Positions 11,339 through 22,694 are shown, counted from the stretch's first letter. The stretch is 64,000 bases of DNA from Phaeoceros laevis (GCA_049999765.1 JBNGIQ010009390.1:120327-184326), one strand, 5' to 3'. Numbers and translations are program-made. Notes: generated by a model not told the origin, from the sequence alone.

Positions 11339-12200
11339 CATGCCTCAATCTCGGAGTGCATCAACTCCTGTAACATCAACTCCTTACAGGTTCCGATGTC
11401 CGACGGCCTTGCTGCGCGGCTGCAAAACGCTAGCAAGTCCATCTTCTACAGTCGCAACGTTCTGAGGGATACCGTGGTGAGCTATCGGGAGGAAAACTTG
11501 CTTGAGTGGAAGAATGCGGTGGTACCACTTTCATCTTCGTCCAACATGAACGCGGAATGTCTCTTATCAGAACATATACTCAAGGTTTGCAATGGAATGT
11601 TTCGGTTGTTTGATAAAGCTGTCCATCTTGGTGTTGGAGACAGACTCATCGAATGCCTAGTGGAAGGCAACGAACTGATATCAACATGCTCAAGCGCACA
11701 ACACATGACAATTTGCTATGAGGCTGTCTTACTGGTGTTATTGAGAATTATGCAGGCCTTGAGCACAGGGGAGGTGGTTTGCCAGGAAGTCTTCAGACAA
11801 AAAATGGTGATTCAATGCCTAGTAGCCCTGCAAACAATATTCAGTTCTCCTTATGCCTGGAAGCACTTCGCACCAGAGGCAAATTCAGAATGTCTACAGA
11901 TGTCTGCTAAGAAGTGCGTTAATGGTCCTGGTCTCAACACCTACTTGGAGACTTACTCGTTGCGGAAAAGTGACATCAAGCGACACTTGGTTTCCTGTAT
12001 AGGGCTGGTTATCACTACCTTGCAGCCCAAGCTGCGGCAAGTCCCCCCTTGTGATGTGGTTGAGCTTCATATCAAGAGCAAGTACTTCATATGCTGAAGG
12101 ATTTTCTTACGTGGACTTGGATCCGGAAGACACTTTCCCACCATTCATGGCCACACTGGACCCCAATCTCCCAAGCATGTTGACAGGAAGCCATGGGTAG

Positions 12201-12958
12201 GACGTGAAGGATGTGGCCAGTTGAAGGAAGTTTGTCCTTCCGAGGAAGCAATTCTTCTGGTTTGTAGGTTTCAACTCTTGTTCAAAGAGGATCAATGTTT
12301 AGCTGTCCTTAGGCTCTTTTTGTTGTCCTAAGCTACACCTCCCTACAGGCTGTTAGAATTGCCCCATTGGTGACCATATGCACACACAGATATGCATGGC
12401 AAGCTTGATGCTTCATAGAAGAACAGTTTGCTGCACTGAAACATCGCAGCTGGTGCCTCACTCGGCTAGCATGCGACATATTCACTGGACAGGAGTGAGC
12501 AAAAGCCCTGGTGTGACAAGGTGCCCGCAGGAAAAGATGACATCAACAGGGTTCATCTACCTCAATTCTTTAACAAGAGTACGCTGACATGGTTCACTAT
12601 CATCATCGGTGTCTCTGAGATTTGTATCATGTCGTTGTCTCTGAGATTTGTGTCCTGTCGGTGTCTCTGAGATTTGTGTCATGCTTGTGTCCTACCAGAT
12701 GTCGTCACAGCATACGCCTTGTGACTGATGGTGATGTGCTGCAAAACCAGCTCTACCTCCCTGAGAAACAGGTTGGAGTCTCCTCTGAACCGACATGCTG
12801 CCACCATGTCGAACCATCTCCCTTGGAAAAAGAACTACAATAGGCCCAACAACTGCTTCTTGAGGAGTCATACACGTGTTGTTTATTTAGGTCATGGCCG
12901 GTTTTAGTGCGGGTTTGGTTAGTTTTGTTGAAGGCTTCTCTAGCTGGTTGTCGCAGCC
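12201..12958. other. Intergenic DNA
   Basis: I see no supported gene. A short imperfect tandem repeat lies at about 12610-12680 (gtgtctctgagatttgt three times). The sequence before 12959 is upstream of the F-box pseudogene. Confidence 0.4.
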
Positions 12959-14060
12959 ATGGCTGTCGCGGGAGTGGAGCCACCTTTCCTTTCTTTCTGT
13001 GTGTTCGATGACCTCGCTGATGCACCTGCAACACTTGGAGAGGAGTTGAACCCGCAACTGTGGAGCTGGCTTCCTCCGGAGGTGTTGGAGAAGGTGTTGC
13101 TGGTGTTGCCAGCCTCCAGCCAGGCCAGATAATTTCGAGCTGTCTGCAAGGCGTGGCTCAACCTCTTGACGTCCAAGCTCTTCCACACGCGCACTGCAGC
13201 GCTTGCTTTCTCTTGCTGCCAGTGCATTTGCGCGGTTTCACATTGCCATGACGAAGATGCCTCGCAGCTCAATTCTCGCTTCAAGGTGCACAAGGTAAGC
13301 TTGGGGTTCCACCCGAGGGAATTCCAACTCTACACAGCCACCAGCTGTCAGCAAGGGCCTGATGATCTGGATTAAGCCTGCTGCAGGATGGCATGCCTTC
13401 ACCTGCTGGATTGTGAATCCTGTAAACCAGACATACCGGGAATTGCCTCTGTTAGACGTTGAATGGGAGCCTGTTCGTGGAGTCGGGGTGGAAGAAAACC
13501 GAGAGAGGGGGCTCAGTTCCAGTGCATATGCCGAAGCGAGGCCTGAGTATGGGAGGGTGCCTGAGTATGCGCCCACGGGTAGGTATGGGGCAGTGTACCG
13601 CAGCGAGGAAGATGCTTGGGAGCACATCCTCATCGAGGGACAGAGAGGACGTGACTCAGACTCACCAAATGTCTACATAGTCAAGGACGCATTATGCATC
13701 GCCGATAGCTGGCGCAGTGTTGACATAGGCATCTACAGCCAGAAGACTGGCGACCTTGTGCACAGGTTCCCTCCTCGGCTGCAGGAAGGCATTGCGAATG
13801 TCAAGTTTTTGGTGCAAGATGAACAGGAAGTGCCCCTGGATTGCTTTACCACATCTGAAAATTTGTGTGAGGTGTGGAAGGTGGACGGCACAACATGGGT
13901 GAAAGTGGCTGTCATGCCTTATGGAGGGTTGTTGCCCGTGGATGATGTGCACTTCTCAGTTCGTATAGTGGAGGTTGTGGGGAACATGGCATTCATCACC
14001 TGGCTTCAACAAGCCTGTGCGCACCTGGCGGGCGTATGATAAGTGGGTCAGCTCTGCTAC
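12959..14060 (+). pseudogene. F-box pseudogene of the local F-box family
   Basis: It starts MAVAGVEPPFLSFCVFDDL, aligning with the start of the intact F-box genes at 33508 and 50637. The F-box helix region is clear (SWLPPEVLEKVLLVLPASSQ) but a stop follows QAR (near 13130). A frameshift near 13365 separates it from the next block. Family motifs continue (NPVNQTYRELPLLD, VYRSEEDAWE, QKTGDLVHRFPP, ENLCEVWKVDG), then another shift near 14000 and a last KPVRTWRAYDKWVSS. The final ~50 residues seen in paralogs (FLVAFDVVQ...QPNPAIDV) are missing; MAPK-like sequence follows instead. F-box proteins recruit substrates to SCF ligases. This copy is dead. Confidence 0.9.
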
Positions 14061-14168
14061 TACTACCGTCCCCAAAGACCCACGCAACCATCCCGCACCA
14101 TCCGCGACCATCTCTTCATTTTATGTGAACACCCCTTACGTGAGTCCAGCTTATGTGAATCTGAAAGA

Positions 14169-15420
14169 AATGGAGCCGGTGCAGCGGAGTGGTGATGGGA
14201 AAATGAGTGGTGCCACAGGTGCAGACTCTGCAGAGGTATGCAGTGCCCATAACGGGGTGAGCTCACTCGGGAAGCACTGCTATGTGCTGGGCATGTTAAC
14301 CATGATCTTCGAGGTGGACACCAAGTATGTGCCCATCGAAGTTATCGGCAGAGGCCCTTACGGAGTGGCATGCTCTGCCCACAACGTGGAGGCCGGGGAG
14401 AAGGTTTGCATCATGAAGATCTGCAACGCGTTTGAGAACACCCACGATCCTAGGCACACTTTGAGGCATATCAGGCTGCTCCGCCACGATAACATAATCG
14501 GTATCAAGGATATCATGAAGCCTGCTAATCGGCACTCCTTCAACGACGTCTACACCGTCCACGAGCTTATGGACATCAATTTGCACCGGCTCATTTTCTC
14601 TTCACAGCCAGTTACCGACGAGCATTCCCAGTATTTCATCTACCAGGTACCCTTCTGCTGTCACTGCGAGGTACCGGTGAATGCAGTGGACTTTTATGCT
14701 GTTTTCAGCACGTAGGCCTGTCCTCGAGCCCTTGTGAGCAGCTGCTCAGGGGCTTGAAGTTGTTGCACTCAGGCCATGTATTTCACAGAGATCTCAAACC
14801 CAGCAACCTGTTACTGAATTGCAATTGCGACCTAAAGATTGACCATTTTCGGTTGGCACTGACTGGATGCGAGGTAGGCCAGTTGAAGACAGAGTCCTCG
14901 AGCGTCTCGATCAGATCGTACAGGGCACCTGAGCAACTTTTCTCTTGCAAAGAGTCCAGCAGGGCCATTGACATGTGGGCTGTGGGCTGCATCTTGGCGG
15001 AGCTTCTGGGAAGGAAACCAATCTTCCCTGGCAAAAGACTGCATTCATCAGATGAGGTTGATCATCCATCGCTCAGGCACCCCGGACGAGAGTGACCTAC
15101 ACTCTACCCGGGATCCCAAGGCTCGCAGCTATATTCATTCCTTGGGAGCTGGTGCCCGTGCTTCTCTTGCCGAACTGTATCCAGGTGCCAACCCCTTGGC
15201 CATCAACATGATTGAGAGGTTGCTTGTTTTTGATCCTACAGGGAGGTTGACTGCGGACGAGGCTTTGGAGCATCCCTATATGGCCACAATGCATGATGTT
15301 GCACATGAGCCTACTCTTCCTGCGCCACTGGACATTGTATTCGAGGATGACTGAGGTCGGGGAAGATGCACTGAGAGAGAAGTTTTGGAATGAGATGCTT
15401 TTCTATCATCCAGAGGCAGC
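14169..15420 (+). pseudogene. MAP-kinase pseudogene (plant MPK4-like), intron retained
   Basis: Kinase homology starts near 14305 (FEVDTKYVPIEVIGRGPYG), with CNAFEN, TLRHIRLLRH and [11 protein letters not shown]. An intron is kept at 14647-14740 (YQ|LLRGLK), so this is a DNA duplicate rather than a retrocopy. Then come [42 protein letters not shown], a one-base frameshift near 15033, [18 protein letters not shown] and MIERLLVFDPTGRLTADEAL. Key residues are lost: the VAIKK lysine position reads VCIMK, the DFG motif reads DHF, and no TEY or TDY activation motif is present. A stop after VFEDD precedes a shifted tail with WNEMLFYHPEA. It cannot be an active kinase. Confidence 0.9.
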
Positions 15421-16229
15421 TCAAAAAGCTCTAAATCTGGGGCAGTTTGCAGGATGGCATGTGGCACACAGCTTCCATCCAAAGGTCCACCTGGATGCCA
15501 GTCAGTGTGGTGCACTGGAGGCAGTACTAGTTCAGACGTTGGATAGCCTGTCCATTGGCCTCCAGAACATGGCCGTATCAAGGAAAAAGAACAAGAATGT
15601 CAGACGCACAGAGAAGCTGAGGAAGAGCAAATGCTGCTTTGACTACTAGTACTTTTGCGAAGACAAGAAAAAAGGAAAGGTGGATTATCATTATCTGTGC
15701 AGATACGGACCTCTCACATTAAGGAGGTGTCTCAGCAGGTATCAGTTGTACACACAGGCGTGAACGTGCATGATGAATGGATCGTTCTGGGGATACGATC
15801 TTACCAGGTATCGCAATGGGGTGATGTAGATTGATATGTGAAGCAAGTAGTTGTTTTTCTGAATTACCTTTTGACTGCTTGGCCTAATCTTTTTTGCAGT
15901 TTGTATGCCCGCAGAGAAGGAAATCGGGAAACATCTTTTCAGGCGGAGCTCCTGTCTGCGTGAAAAGTAGAGAATGTTTGGTACTGATGTGAGAAGTGTG
16001 ATGCTGATATTCATTGCGACAGGTTATCTCCTTTTCAGCGAGCTGGTAAAAATAGCCCTTGCTCAGTGAACTGCATAAAAGACAGGATTCTACATAGATG
16101 CCCATATCAACTATCTTTTATAACACGAATGCCCAAAATATCAATCAGTGAGTGTGTCTACCACTTGATCCTCCCGGTGTGGTAGAAGTGTAGTTGCGTC
16201 GAACAAAGTGGCTCCCTTCAACTCAGACC
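15421..16229. other. Intergenic DNA
   Basis: A plus-strand frame runs from the MAPK tail to 15649 with a lysine-rich end (KKNKNVRRTEKLRKSK), but it is not kinase sequence and has no visible family. The rest shows no gene. The 3' UTR of the minus-strand gene at 16230 should lie here. Confidence 0.4.
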
Positions 16230-17177
16230 CTATGTCTTCTCACGGCTTGACCGTCGTCCTAAATCCTTCCTCGTGGTCTTCTTCCAATCCGACGTGGTCC
16301 AGTAGACAGACGGGTCAAGAATATCAGGCCTGGTCGTAACTCGTCCGCTCCTTCTCGGTTCTGCGACAACGTGCTTCTCTCGGTCCTCCAGTCCACGGTC
16401 CTCTTCCTGCCCATCTTCTTCTTCCAACCCACCTTCCGACTGTCCTTCCAATTTGTCAGCTTCCTCCAACTCTGCCATTGAGCTGTCATCAGAAGACAGG
16501 TCTTCCAATTCGTCAGCTTCCTCCAACTCTGCCATTGAGCTGTCATCAGAAGGCAGCGGAGCCCAAGGCTGGGTAGGCATGCCAGCCATGACATTGTTTC
16601 TGCTGATATTCGGGGCCCGAACCCGGGGATAATAAGCTTGGTTAGTCATTCCTCTGTACATTCCCGGCTTCAGAGCTGCAATCAAACATGCAATTGGTGA
16701 GTCAGGAACATTTACTCAACCTAAGAGGGGGCCATCTTCAGAGCTTGAATGCAGGAAGAAATCCCAGCAGGCATTCATGCACCTTCGAATTCTACTCTAT
16801 CGTCTGAACAACTGCATATATAATGCATCTTAGGCCTGCAACAACTGATCCACTAGTACAGCCACGACAGTACCTCTGAGCCAGCGAAAGTTTCGCTTTA
16901 CGCTGGGCACAAGGTTGACAGTGATGCGTGGAACCTGGGCTTTCCGAAAGACCCACAACCTGCGATTGTTCAGCGACCACAGAATGCCATTATGGCTCAC
17001 GACTTTGAGTCTGGGGAACTCATGCGGTGAGAGCGTGTTGCTGCGTATCCTGTGCACAGCTCCCCGGATGCTGTCACCTCCTCCTAGCCTTCTAGAGTTG
17101 GGGGTCACTTGAAAAGTGGCACCCACGGATGGCTGCGTGAAGCGCAGGTCTTGAGGGTCCACGTCTATGCTCTTCAT
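16230..17177 (-). CDS. Uncharacterised protein with NRRLWVFRKA motif (paralog 1)
   Basis: Two exons on the minus strand: 17177-16874 and 16675-16230 (GT-AG intron of 198 bp, donor GAG|GTACTG, acceptor GCAG|CTCTG), giving about 249 residues. The start was chosen because the next paralog (22694) has its Met exactly the same distance before LRFTQ. The shared N-terminal module is LRFTQ, SIRGAVHRI, EFPRLKVV, ILWSLNNRRLWVFRKAQVP. The C-terminal part differs: two copies of a Ser/Asp/Glu repeat (SSDDSSMAELEEAD), then a basic RRSGRVTTRPD tail. I know NRRL(W/Y)-type modules from uncharacterised eukaryotic proteins but no function. An earlier in-frame ATG lies at 17207. Confidence 0.7.
16440..16555 (-). 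repeat. Direct repeat coding an acidic Ser/Asp/Glu motif
   Basis: A block of about 50 bp containing cagcttcctccaactctgcc and attgagctgtcatcagaag occurs twice in tandem inside exon 2 of the gene at 16230-17177, duplicating SSDDSSMAELEEAD. Confidence 0.8.
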
Positions 17178-17207
17178 CGTCACCACCTGGGAGGCTCCCG
17201 ATTGCAA

Positions 17208-19140
17208 TGCTCAAACAATCAGCCATCGGAAAGAAAGAAGATTGAGCACCAGTGCTGGTAAGTAGTAGCTTAGCCTAGTCGACACACAACATTCATATGC
17301 ATCACCCACGAGCGCTATCCTCGAGCTCGATATGGTAATCTAGAATGTACCTAATCCGCAACCTGATCGATTGCACGAGATCTGTGGTGCATCAAGCTGG
17401 GCATTTCCTCCAACAAGTGTGCAACTTAGTTTGAGTGCCACAGTGTGGGTGCTGGACTTGAACTATGCCGCGCTACTTTCTATCTCTTACTCACTTTTGG
17501 CCATGGCTGCCGCCGTCGCGAGATCTCGCCGTGGCTTCGGGGTGCCATTACTCTAGCTCCTAACGGTCCGTCCCCAACGAGTTTCGGCTGTCCTGCGGCA
17601 GGACAACCGAAACTCGTTTGGGGGGCATTTCCTCCAGCAAGTGTGCAACTTAGCCTTCAAGTCGACGTCAAACAGAGCTCGCACCGAAAGGAAAGGAGCT
17701 TGTAAAGGAAGCTCCCAAAGCTCCCAGTTCGGGGGCCATATTGGAGTCTCGTGGCCACACTGAGGTGAACACCTTTGAGGGGCACGTTGCACAATGATCG
17801 TGGTCGTGACAGACTACTGATTAGGAGAAAGCTTCACGACTAGGTTGGTACATTGCGTGCGCCACAAGTGAACCCTATCATTTTGGAGGCCGGTTTAGCA
17901 CTCCGCTAGCGAAGGACGTACTGAATGTGGTCGTGATGCATATGACTCATCAGCTCCATTATCTCACTGCAAATTTTACCTCAAGGTAAAGAAGAAGTCG
18001 CAATTGCTGGCGTCTCCTTTCTACCGTACTGTACTGCGCTCTTGCCTTTTTCCTTGCCATTCCGACTTTAGGAGATGGTTTTATGAGTATTATTGTATTC
18101 AACATGCCACTAGGTGCAACGTGGCACTCGTAGTAATTGAATCATCTCGCTGTGGTCAGATGAGAGGAGTAGAATTTCTCCTTGGATTCCAGCATAGTAC
18201 TCTAATTATTCGCCCTAATTATTGAGCTAGGAATCCCGCCGCAATGAAGGTTTGTCGGTACAGAGGCTTTCCCTGAACTCCGAGTCCAAAGTCTGATATT
18301 CCACTTTATAGTGAGGTCCAAGTGGCGCTGAGCGACCATCGGTATACACCTTCTACGCACTAGACACACAGATGTCCCCGCGCCCTCCGTTCATTCTGGA
18401 CTCGGCAGCCTGTGTAAAACGGCCACATATGTCCCCCCAACTTTTGCGACTCCAGTCGTGACGTACTTCAACCGCATTTGCGGTTGCGCCACCTCACCTG
18501 CCACCTCGGACTGGTTGGCCTCCGGTGTCGTGGAGAAGACGCTATCCTCCAGCTCACCTCCAGCGACCGCTCGGTGCCACCACGAGCCGGGATGACCAGG
18601 GCCGACCTGCAGGTAAGGACTGGCCGTTAGCCGGTGCAAGTGGCACAAGGCACGTTCTCCCCAGCTTGAAAGCTCTTCGAAACCAGTAGGGTGCACCGGC
18701 CGAAGCCGGTGAGATCGTCCGGGCCCACCCGATTGGTTACACCGCGGTGGATCGGGCGTGGAACCGCGGGGCCAACCTCGCGCGGTGACGTGGTCTGGCT
18801 GCATACTTGTCGCTGCGGAGGAGACGAAAGCGGAGCATGTCACGCTATTCTCTCGCAAATTTGCGGCTCTCAAGCAAATCTTGCTGCCTCTCCGCTAGAT
18901 TCCCACTCCCAACAGCTCAAATAGCATCCATCGCCTCTCGAATCCTTGTTTCTCCCGTGCTTCTCTCCCTACATTTGAGGAAGGCCGAGGTGGCTTTGAT
19001 GAGTGCAGCTGGAGCCAGCTTCCAGAGTTGGCAGCTGGCCCTGGTGCGAGATTTGTAACCGGAGGGAGCAGGCGCGGGTTCTTGGTTTTGAGGATTCTTC
19101 TCAGGGAAGAGGAAGCAAGGTTGGAGCGAGCCCGGGCGCC
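17208..19140. other. Long intergenic region with a hairpin and no supported gene
   Basis: It contains a near-perfect hairpin (17572-17623) flanked by a short direct repeat (tgtgcaacttag at about 17418 and 17641). The GC-rich part 18390-18900 has open frames on both strands, but none resembles a protein; it also holds a small palindrome caccggccgaagccggtg near 18691. The last few hundred bases are the presumed promoter and 5' UTR of the PGK-like gene. Confidence 0.4.
17572..17623. repeat. Near-perfect inverted repeat (hairpin)
   Basis: Arm 1 (17578-17596, cgagtttcggctgtcctgc) and arm 2 (17598-17616) are complementary over 19 bp with one mismatch and a single loop base. Flanking cccc/gggg extends the stem with a bulge. 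It could be a foldback transposon remnant or a structured RNA. Confidence 0.85.
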
Positions 19141-21228
19141 ATGATTCCCTACAACAGCCCGGATAATGGAGTCAAAGTAGGATACGGCGTCGAGGATGGC
19201 CGCGATCCGGCGGATCTGGATCCCCGGCTCCCGGTGCTTCAGGACGCCGACCTCCAGGACAAAGTTGTGCTCCTCCGGGTGGATCACAACGTTGTGAAGA
19301 AGGGTATGAACACGATCTTGTGGTGAATGCTTGAAAATAGCCTTGGTTGCCACTTCTTGATCTCCAGCAGGTTTTGTGGAGGTCGCGTCTGAAGCTGTGA
19401 GTGCACCTGATGTCCTGTAGGGTTGATCCAAGACCAGTACAGGATTGATGTCACTTTGGCCACTCTTTACAACATCGTGGAGAGAGGGGGTCGACCTATC
19501 CTGATGACCCATATTGGGAGGCCCTACGACAAAAAGGCTAAGAAGATTAGCATCCGCAAGGATGATTCAGTGGAGGCGGTTGTCTCCTACTTGCAACGCA
19601 AGCTTAAGATCAAATTTGCAATGCCTCAGTTCCACACCAACGGAGGTGATGAGGGCATCCTGGATATTGACACCTCCATCAACTGGCTGATTCATGATTT
19701 ACGGGCTCGAAAGATCGGTGGAATCTACCTGCCTAATACCAGGTGGTTTGCGGTAAGTGATCCGGTCCGGTCCATCAGGTGCTAGGCTTGCAACGTGATT
19801 TATTCTCCAGTTTTTTTGTAGGAGAGCCTTATATATTTGTTTCTTAACCTGTGTCTGAATTCCTCCAGGGGGAGGAAGATAAAGGGGAGAAGATGCAACG
19901 ATTCGTTGTGCAGCTAGCAGGCTTGGCGGATGTCTTTGTCAACGATGCTTTCGGATCTTGGCAGTCACATGCTTCAACCTACCACATCACCAAGTACCTG
20001 CCCTCGTATGCTGGGCTGTGTCTACAGGTTCAATTCCGGGAGCATCTTCAAGATTCTGAAGTACTGACTGGCATGCTTGTTTCCTGGGCGAGATCGGAAT
20101 TCTGTTCTTCGATTCACTGATTTCTGGATAAATTGGCAGGACGAGCTGATCAACGTCAAATCTGTTTTGAATGCAACGAGGCCATTTGTGGCTGTGGTTG
20201 CTGGTTCCAAGTACGATACCAAGATTGGACCGCTGAGTGAGATTTACAATAAAGTGGACAAGCTGGTTCTGGGCGGTGTCATGTACAACACCGTCTTGTG
20301 TGCTAAGTATGGAGTGAAGATCAAGGGTGTCGAGGTGAAATCTTCGGCTCTTGAATTTTCTATGTGTGCAGTGCTGCTTATTTGTCTTGTCCTTCAGGAG
20401 CAAAAGCCTTCATAACACCTTCCAGTATCGTTGTCCTACAGGAATCTGATATTGAGCTAGCGAAAGGATTGGTGGAGTTAGATAAAGAAGCTAAGAAGCT
20501 AGTGGAGCTACCTTTCCTAGTTGAGTCGGATACCTTGGAGGGCCGCGTAGATGGAAAATACCGCACCATTGGCATTAAGGTTTGTAAAAGCCTTCCGCTG
20601 AAGGTTTTGCACTGAGCAGTCGAAAGTGTGTTTCTACGTTACCTCGGCTCCAAGTTTCTTACAACTCCTGCGCTCGATGAATGCAGGACTTCACACCAGG
20701 CAAAGAGTTCCAGTACGTGGTGGACGTAGCTGCTGAGTCTTTTGAGAATGAGACAGTCGTTGAGGCTCTACAGTCAGCCAAGACAATCTTTGTAAATGCT
20801 GTCATGGGGTTTATGCCTCACTTCTGGGAGGGTACCAGCAAGATGGACGAAGTTATTGACCGCAACCGTACTGCTCAGAAGTTTTTTGGAGGAGGTGATA
20901 CTTTGCAAGAATTCAAAAGGTAAAACGCCTACTGAAGTGAAATGACGCCAGTTGTTGTATCACTCACAGGAAGGTGTTAACACTGGTGGCTTGATCCTGT
21001 GTTCCCAGCTTGCACCCAGGGCTGTATCATGCAGCTCTCAACAGTGCTAAATACTACCTGTTCACTGGAGGAGGAACCGTCCTCAAAGTCATTGAAGAAG
21101 GGGACCCTTACGAGTTGGAGGTTGTCAAGGCTCTGATAGAGAACGCCGAGCACTTTGGCCTTAGGACTGAGGGCCGTACAACCGGCCATGGTGGCTATGG
21201 CAACGGTTCACATCCCCACCACCATTGA
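19141..21228 (+). CDS. Divergent phosphoglycerate-kinase-like protein
   Basis: Seven exons with GT-AG introns: 19141-19303, 19421-19752, 19869-20027, 20140-20334, 20442-20579, 20687-20919 and 21009-21228, about 479 residues. PGK landmarks are present but altered: VVLLRVDHNVVKKG where classical PGKs have VDFNVP; THIGRP for SHLGRP; FVNDAFGSWQSHAS for NDAFGTAHRAH; AGSKYDTKIGPLSEI for the GGAKVSDKI loop; FVNAVMGFMPHFWEG; FFGGGDTLQEF and FTGGGTVLK (nucleotide-binding Gly loops). No obvious transit peptide (start MIPYNSPDNG), so cytosolic by inference. The C-terminus is His-rich (SHPHHH). Canonical PGK makes ATP and 3-phosphoglycerate from 1,3-bisphosphoglycerate; whether this clade does is unknown. 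A similar clade exists in bacteria (recalled, not searched). Confidence 0.85.
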
Positions 21229-21429
21229 CACTTCTTCGAACAACATTAAACATACATTTCTACCCTGCAGTGCTAGCTAAGCTAAGCTCCAAGGCTAGCT
21301 TAACTAGCCATTTGATTGTTGAACTACAGCATTTCCCTGGCAGGGCAATAAAAAGTCGTTACTCACGATCCATTTACCTTACTGTAGCTGGCTGTCTGGA
21401 TGATGAAGCTAGCGCTGGGAAGTCACCTC

Positions 21430-22694
21430 CTACTTTTTTGCAAACCATTTGCAAAAAACAGCGACTGAAGCGGAGAGTCTCGCCCTCACGGCTGATGCAC
21501 ATGCCCACAAATACTTCATGACTCGGGTGAAAATTCTCTCAGGATGCTTTCTTCCAATCTTCTCGCTGCTTAGCATGGTCTCTGGCAGCTGGGAGCTACT
21601 GTCTATCACGATTCCAGATGAAGCAGCTCGTTCAACAAGAGTAGTGCACAAGTCTTCCTTGTTAGCCGGCAGGGTCTCTGAACCGTCGACTGAGATTCTG
21701 CTAGGCATATCGTGTCCTTGCTGAACTTCGGGATCCTGTTCTTGCCCAATTTCGATGACAGCCCATTGTGAGCATCCGGCTTTCAGAACTCCATTGCAAT
21801 CATCTAAACCGATTGATACGTGCCCGAGAGAACTCTCCGGATCCGGAGGTCCCTGCCGCTTTCCCTTGCGTTCTGGAGTTCCATTCACAGAAGGAGGCCC
21901 CGGCAATAGGAGTAGCGCCTGCCCAACCGTCGCGCTTGAGTTATCAATCCTTACCAATTTCTCAGCAGTGGGAAGTACTGGAGGCGTAAACGTTTCCTCC
22001 ACCTGGGTCTCGGGAATTGCACAATTTGACAAGGCCACACTCTCAAAAGCAGCAGGCAAGCTTCTCAAGTTGGGCTGACCAACCTCAGACCGCCTATCCA
22101 GCGTCGCCCTGCGAAGTTGAAAAGGAGGCCACAATGGAGCAGGTACCAGCTTTTCAGCAATCCTCTTCTGCTCCGGCTGAGTGAACGCTTTGAAGGTCTG
22201 AGTGCACGCTCCCCGCACTCGTGGGAAGAAGCTTTCACCGGACATTTTCGTCAGCAGGGCCGAGTTTGTACTGAACTCTGTGACAGCAAAGCAGATTACG
22301 CCTCATTTACCAAAGTGAAGGCGCAATTGCGCATGACGAAGGGCCCCCGCCCAGAGCATTGCAACTTACCGGCTTTCAGGTCTGCAAACCTCTTCGGTTG
22401 TCGTCCGAAGTCCTCAAATGTGACTGAAATCTGAGGAACTTCGGCTTTGCGAAATACCCACAGTCTTCTGTTATCCATCGACCAGAACACCCCCGCATAC
22501 TTGACAACTCTAAGATTTGGGAACTCAGCTGGGCGAAGCTTCTTTGCCAAAATGAGTTTGACTGCCTCGTCAATTCGTCCATCTTTGCTGACCGGGTTTG
22601 GGTTCGAGCGGGTCGGGCGCTCTTTCTGGAACCTCACAGCGATGGAGTCCTGCGTGAATCGCAGATTGCGGGGAGCAATAGTGAGGCAAACCAT
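21430..22694 (-). CDS. Uncharacterised protein with NRRLWVFRKA motif (paralog 2)
   Basis: Two exons on the minus strand: 22694-22370 and 22277-21430 (intron 92 bp, donor G|GTAAGT, acceptor CACAG|AG), about 390 residues. The N-terminal module matches paralog 1 (16230-17177): LRFTQDSIAVRFQ, IDEAVKLI, EFPNLRVV, VFWSMDNRRLWVFRKAEVP. The intron position, just after the motif, is shared. The C-terminal region is longer, low in recognisable motifs, and ends with a hydrophobic, basic segment (RVMKYLWACASAVRARL...FCKWFAKK) that may be an amphipathic or tail-anchor helix. It converges on the PGK-like gene with 200 bp between stops. An upstream in-frame ATG lies at 22745. Function unknown. Confidence 0.72.

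Larger units (their letters stand above)
4550..12200 (+). pseudogene. BTB/POZ gene (copy A) split by a copia retrotransposon
   Basis: Exon 1 (4550-4779) encodes the BTB start: MGTPEVYRFPGSPTDVVV, a TEFHVNSTVLKEQSKYF core and a PWR splice junction. Intron 4780-4878 (GT-AG, 99 bp) has the same position as in paralogs C and D. Exon 2 starts at 4879 and runs into the post-BTB helical region (YAKCF, MYEAHYGE, VGVDAALSHIQAMPW). One base is missing near 5092 relative to paralogs, shifting the frame. The reading is then cut at 5111 by the element at 5112-11338 and resumes at 11344 with the matching codons (ASISECINS) to about 12090. A second frameshift precedes the family C-terminus (PPFMATLDPNLPS, stop at 12198-12200). 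Family: plant BTB/POZ proteins like At1g63850/At3g05675, presumed CUL3 adaptors. Not functional as it stands. Confidence 0.88.

Noticed and set aside
18391-18873. GC-rich 160-codon open frame on the minus strand, with another on the plus strand
   Set aside because: Both strands are open because of composition; no domain, splice pattern or paralog supports a protein.
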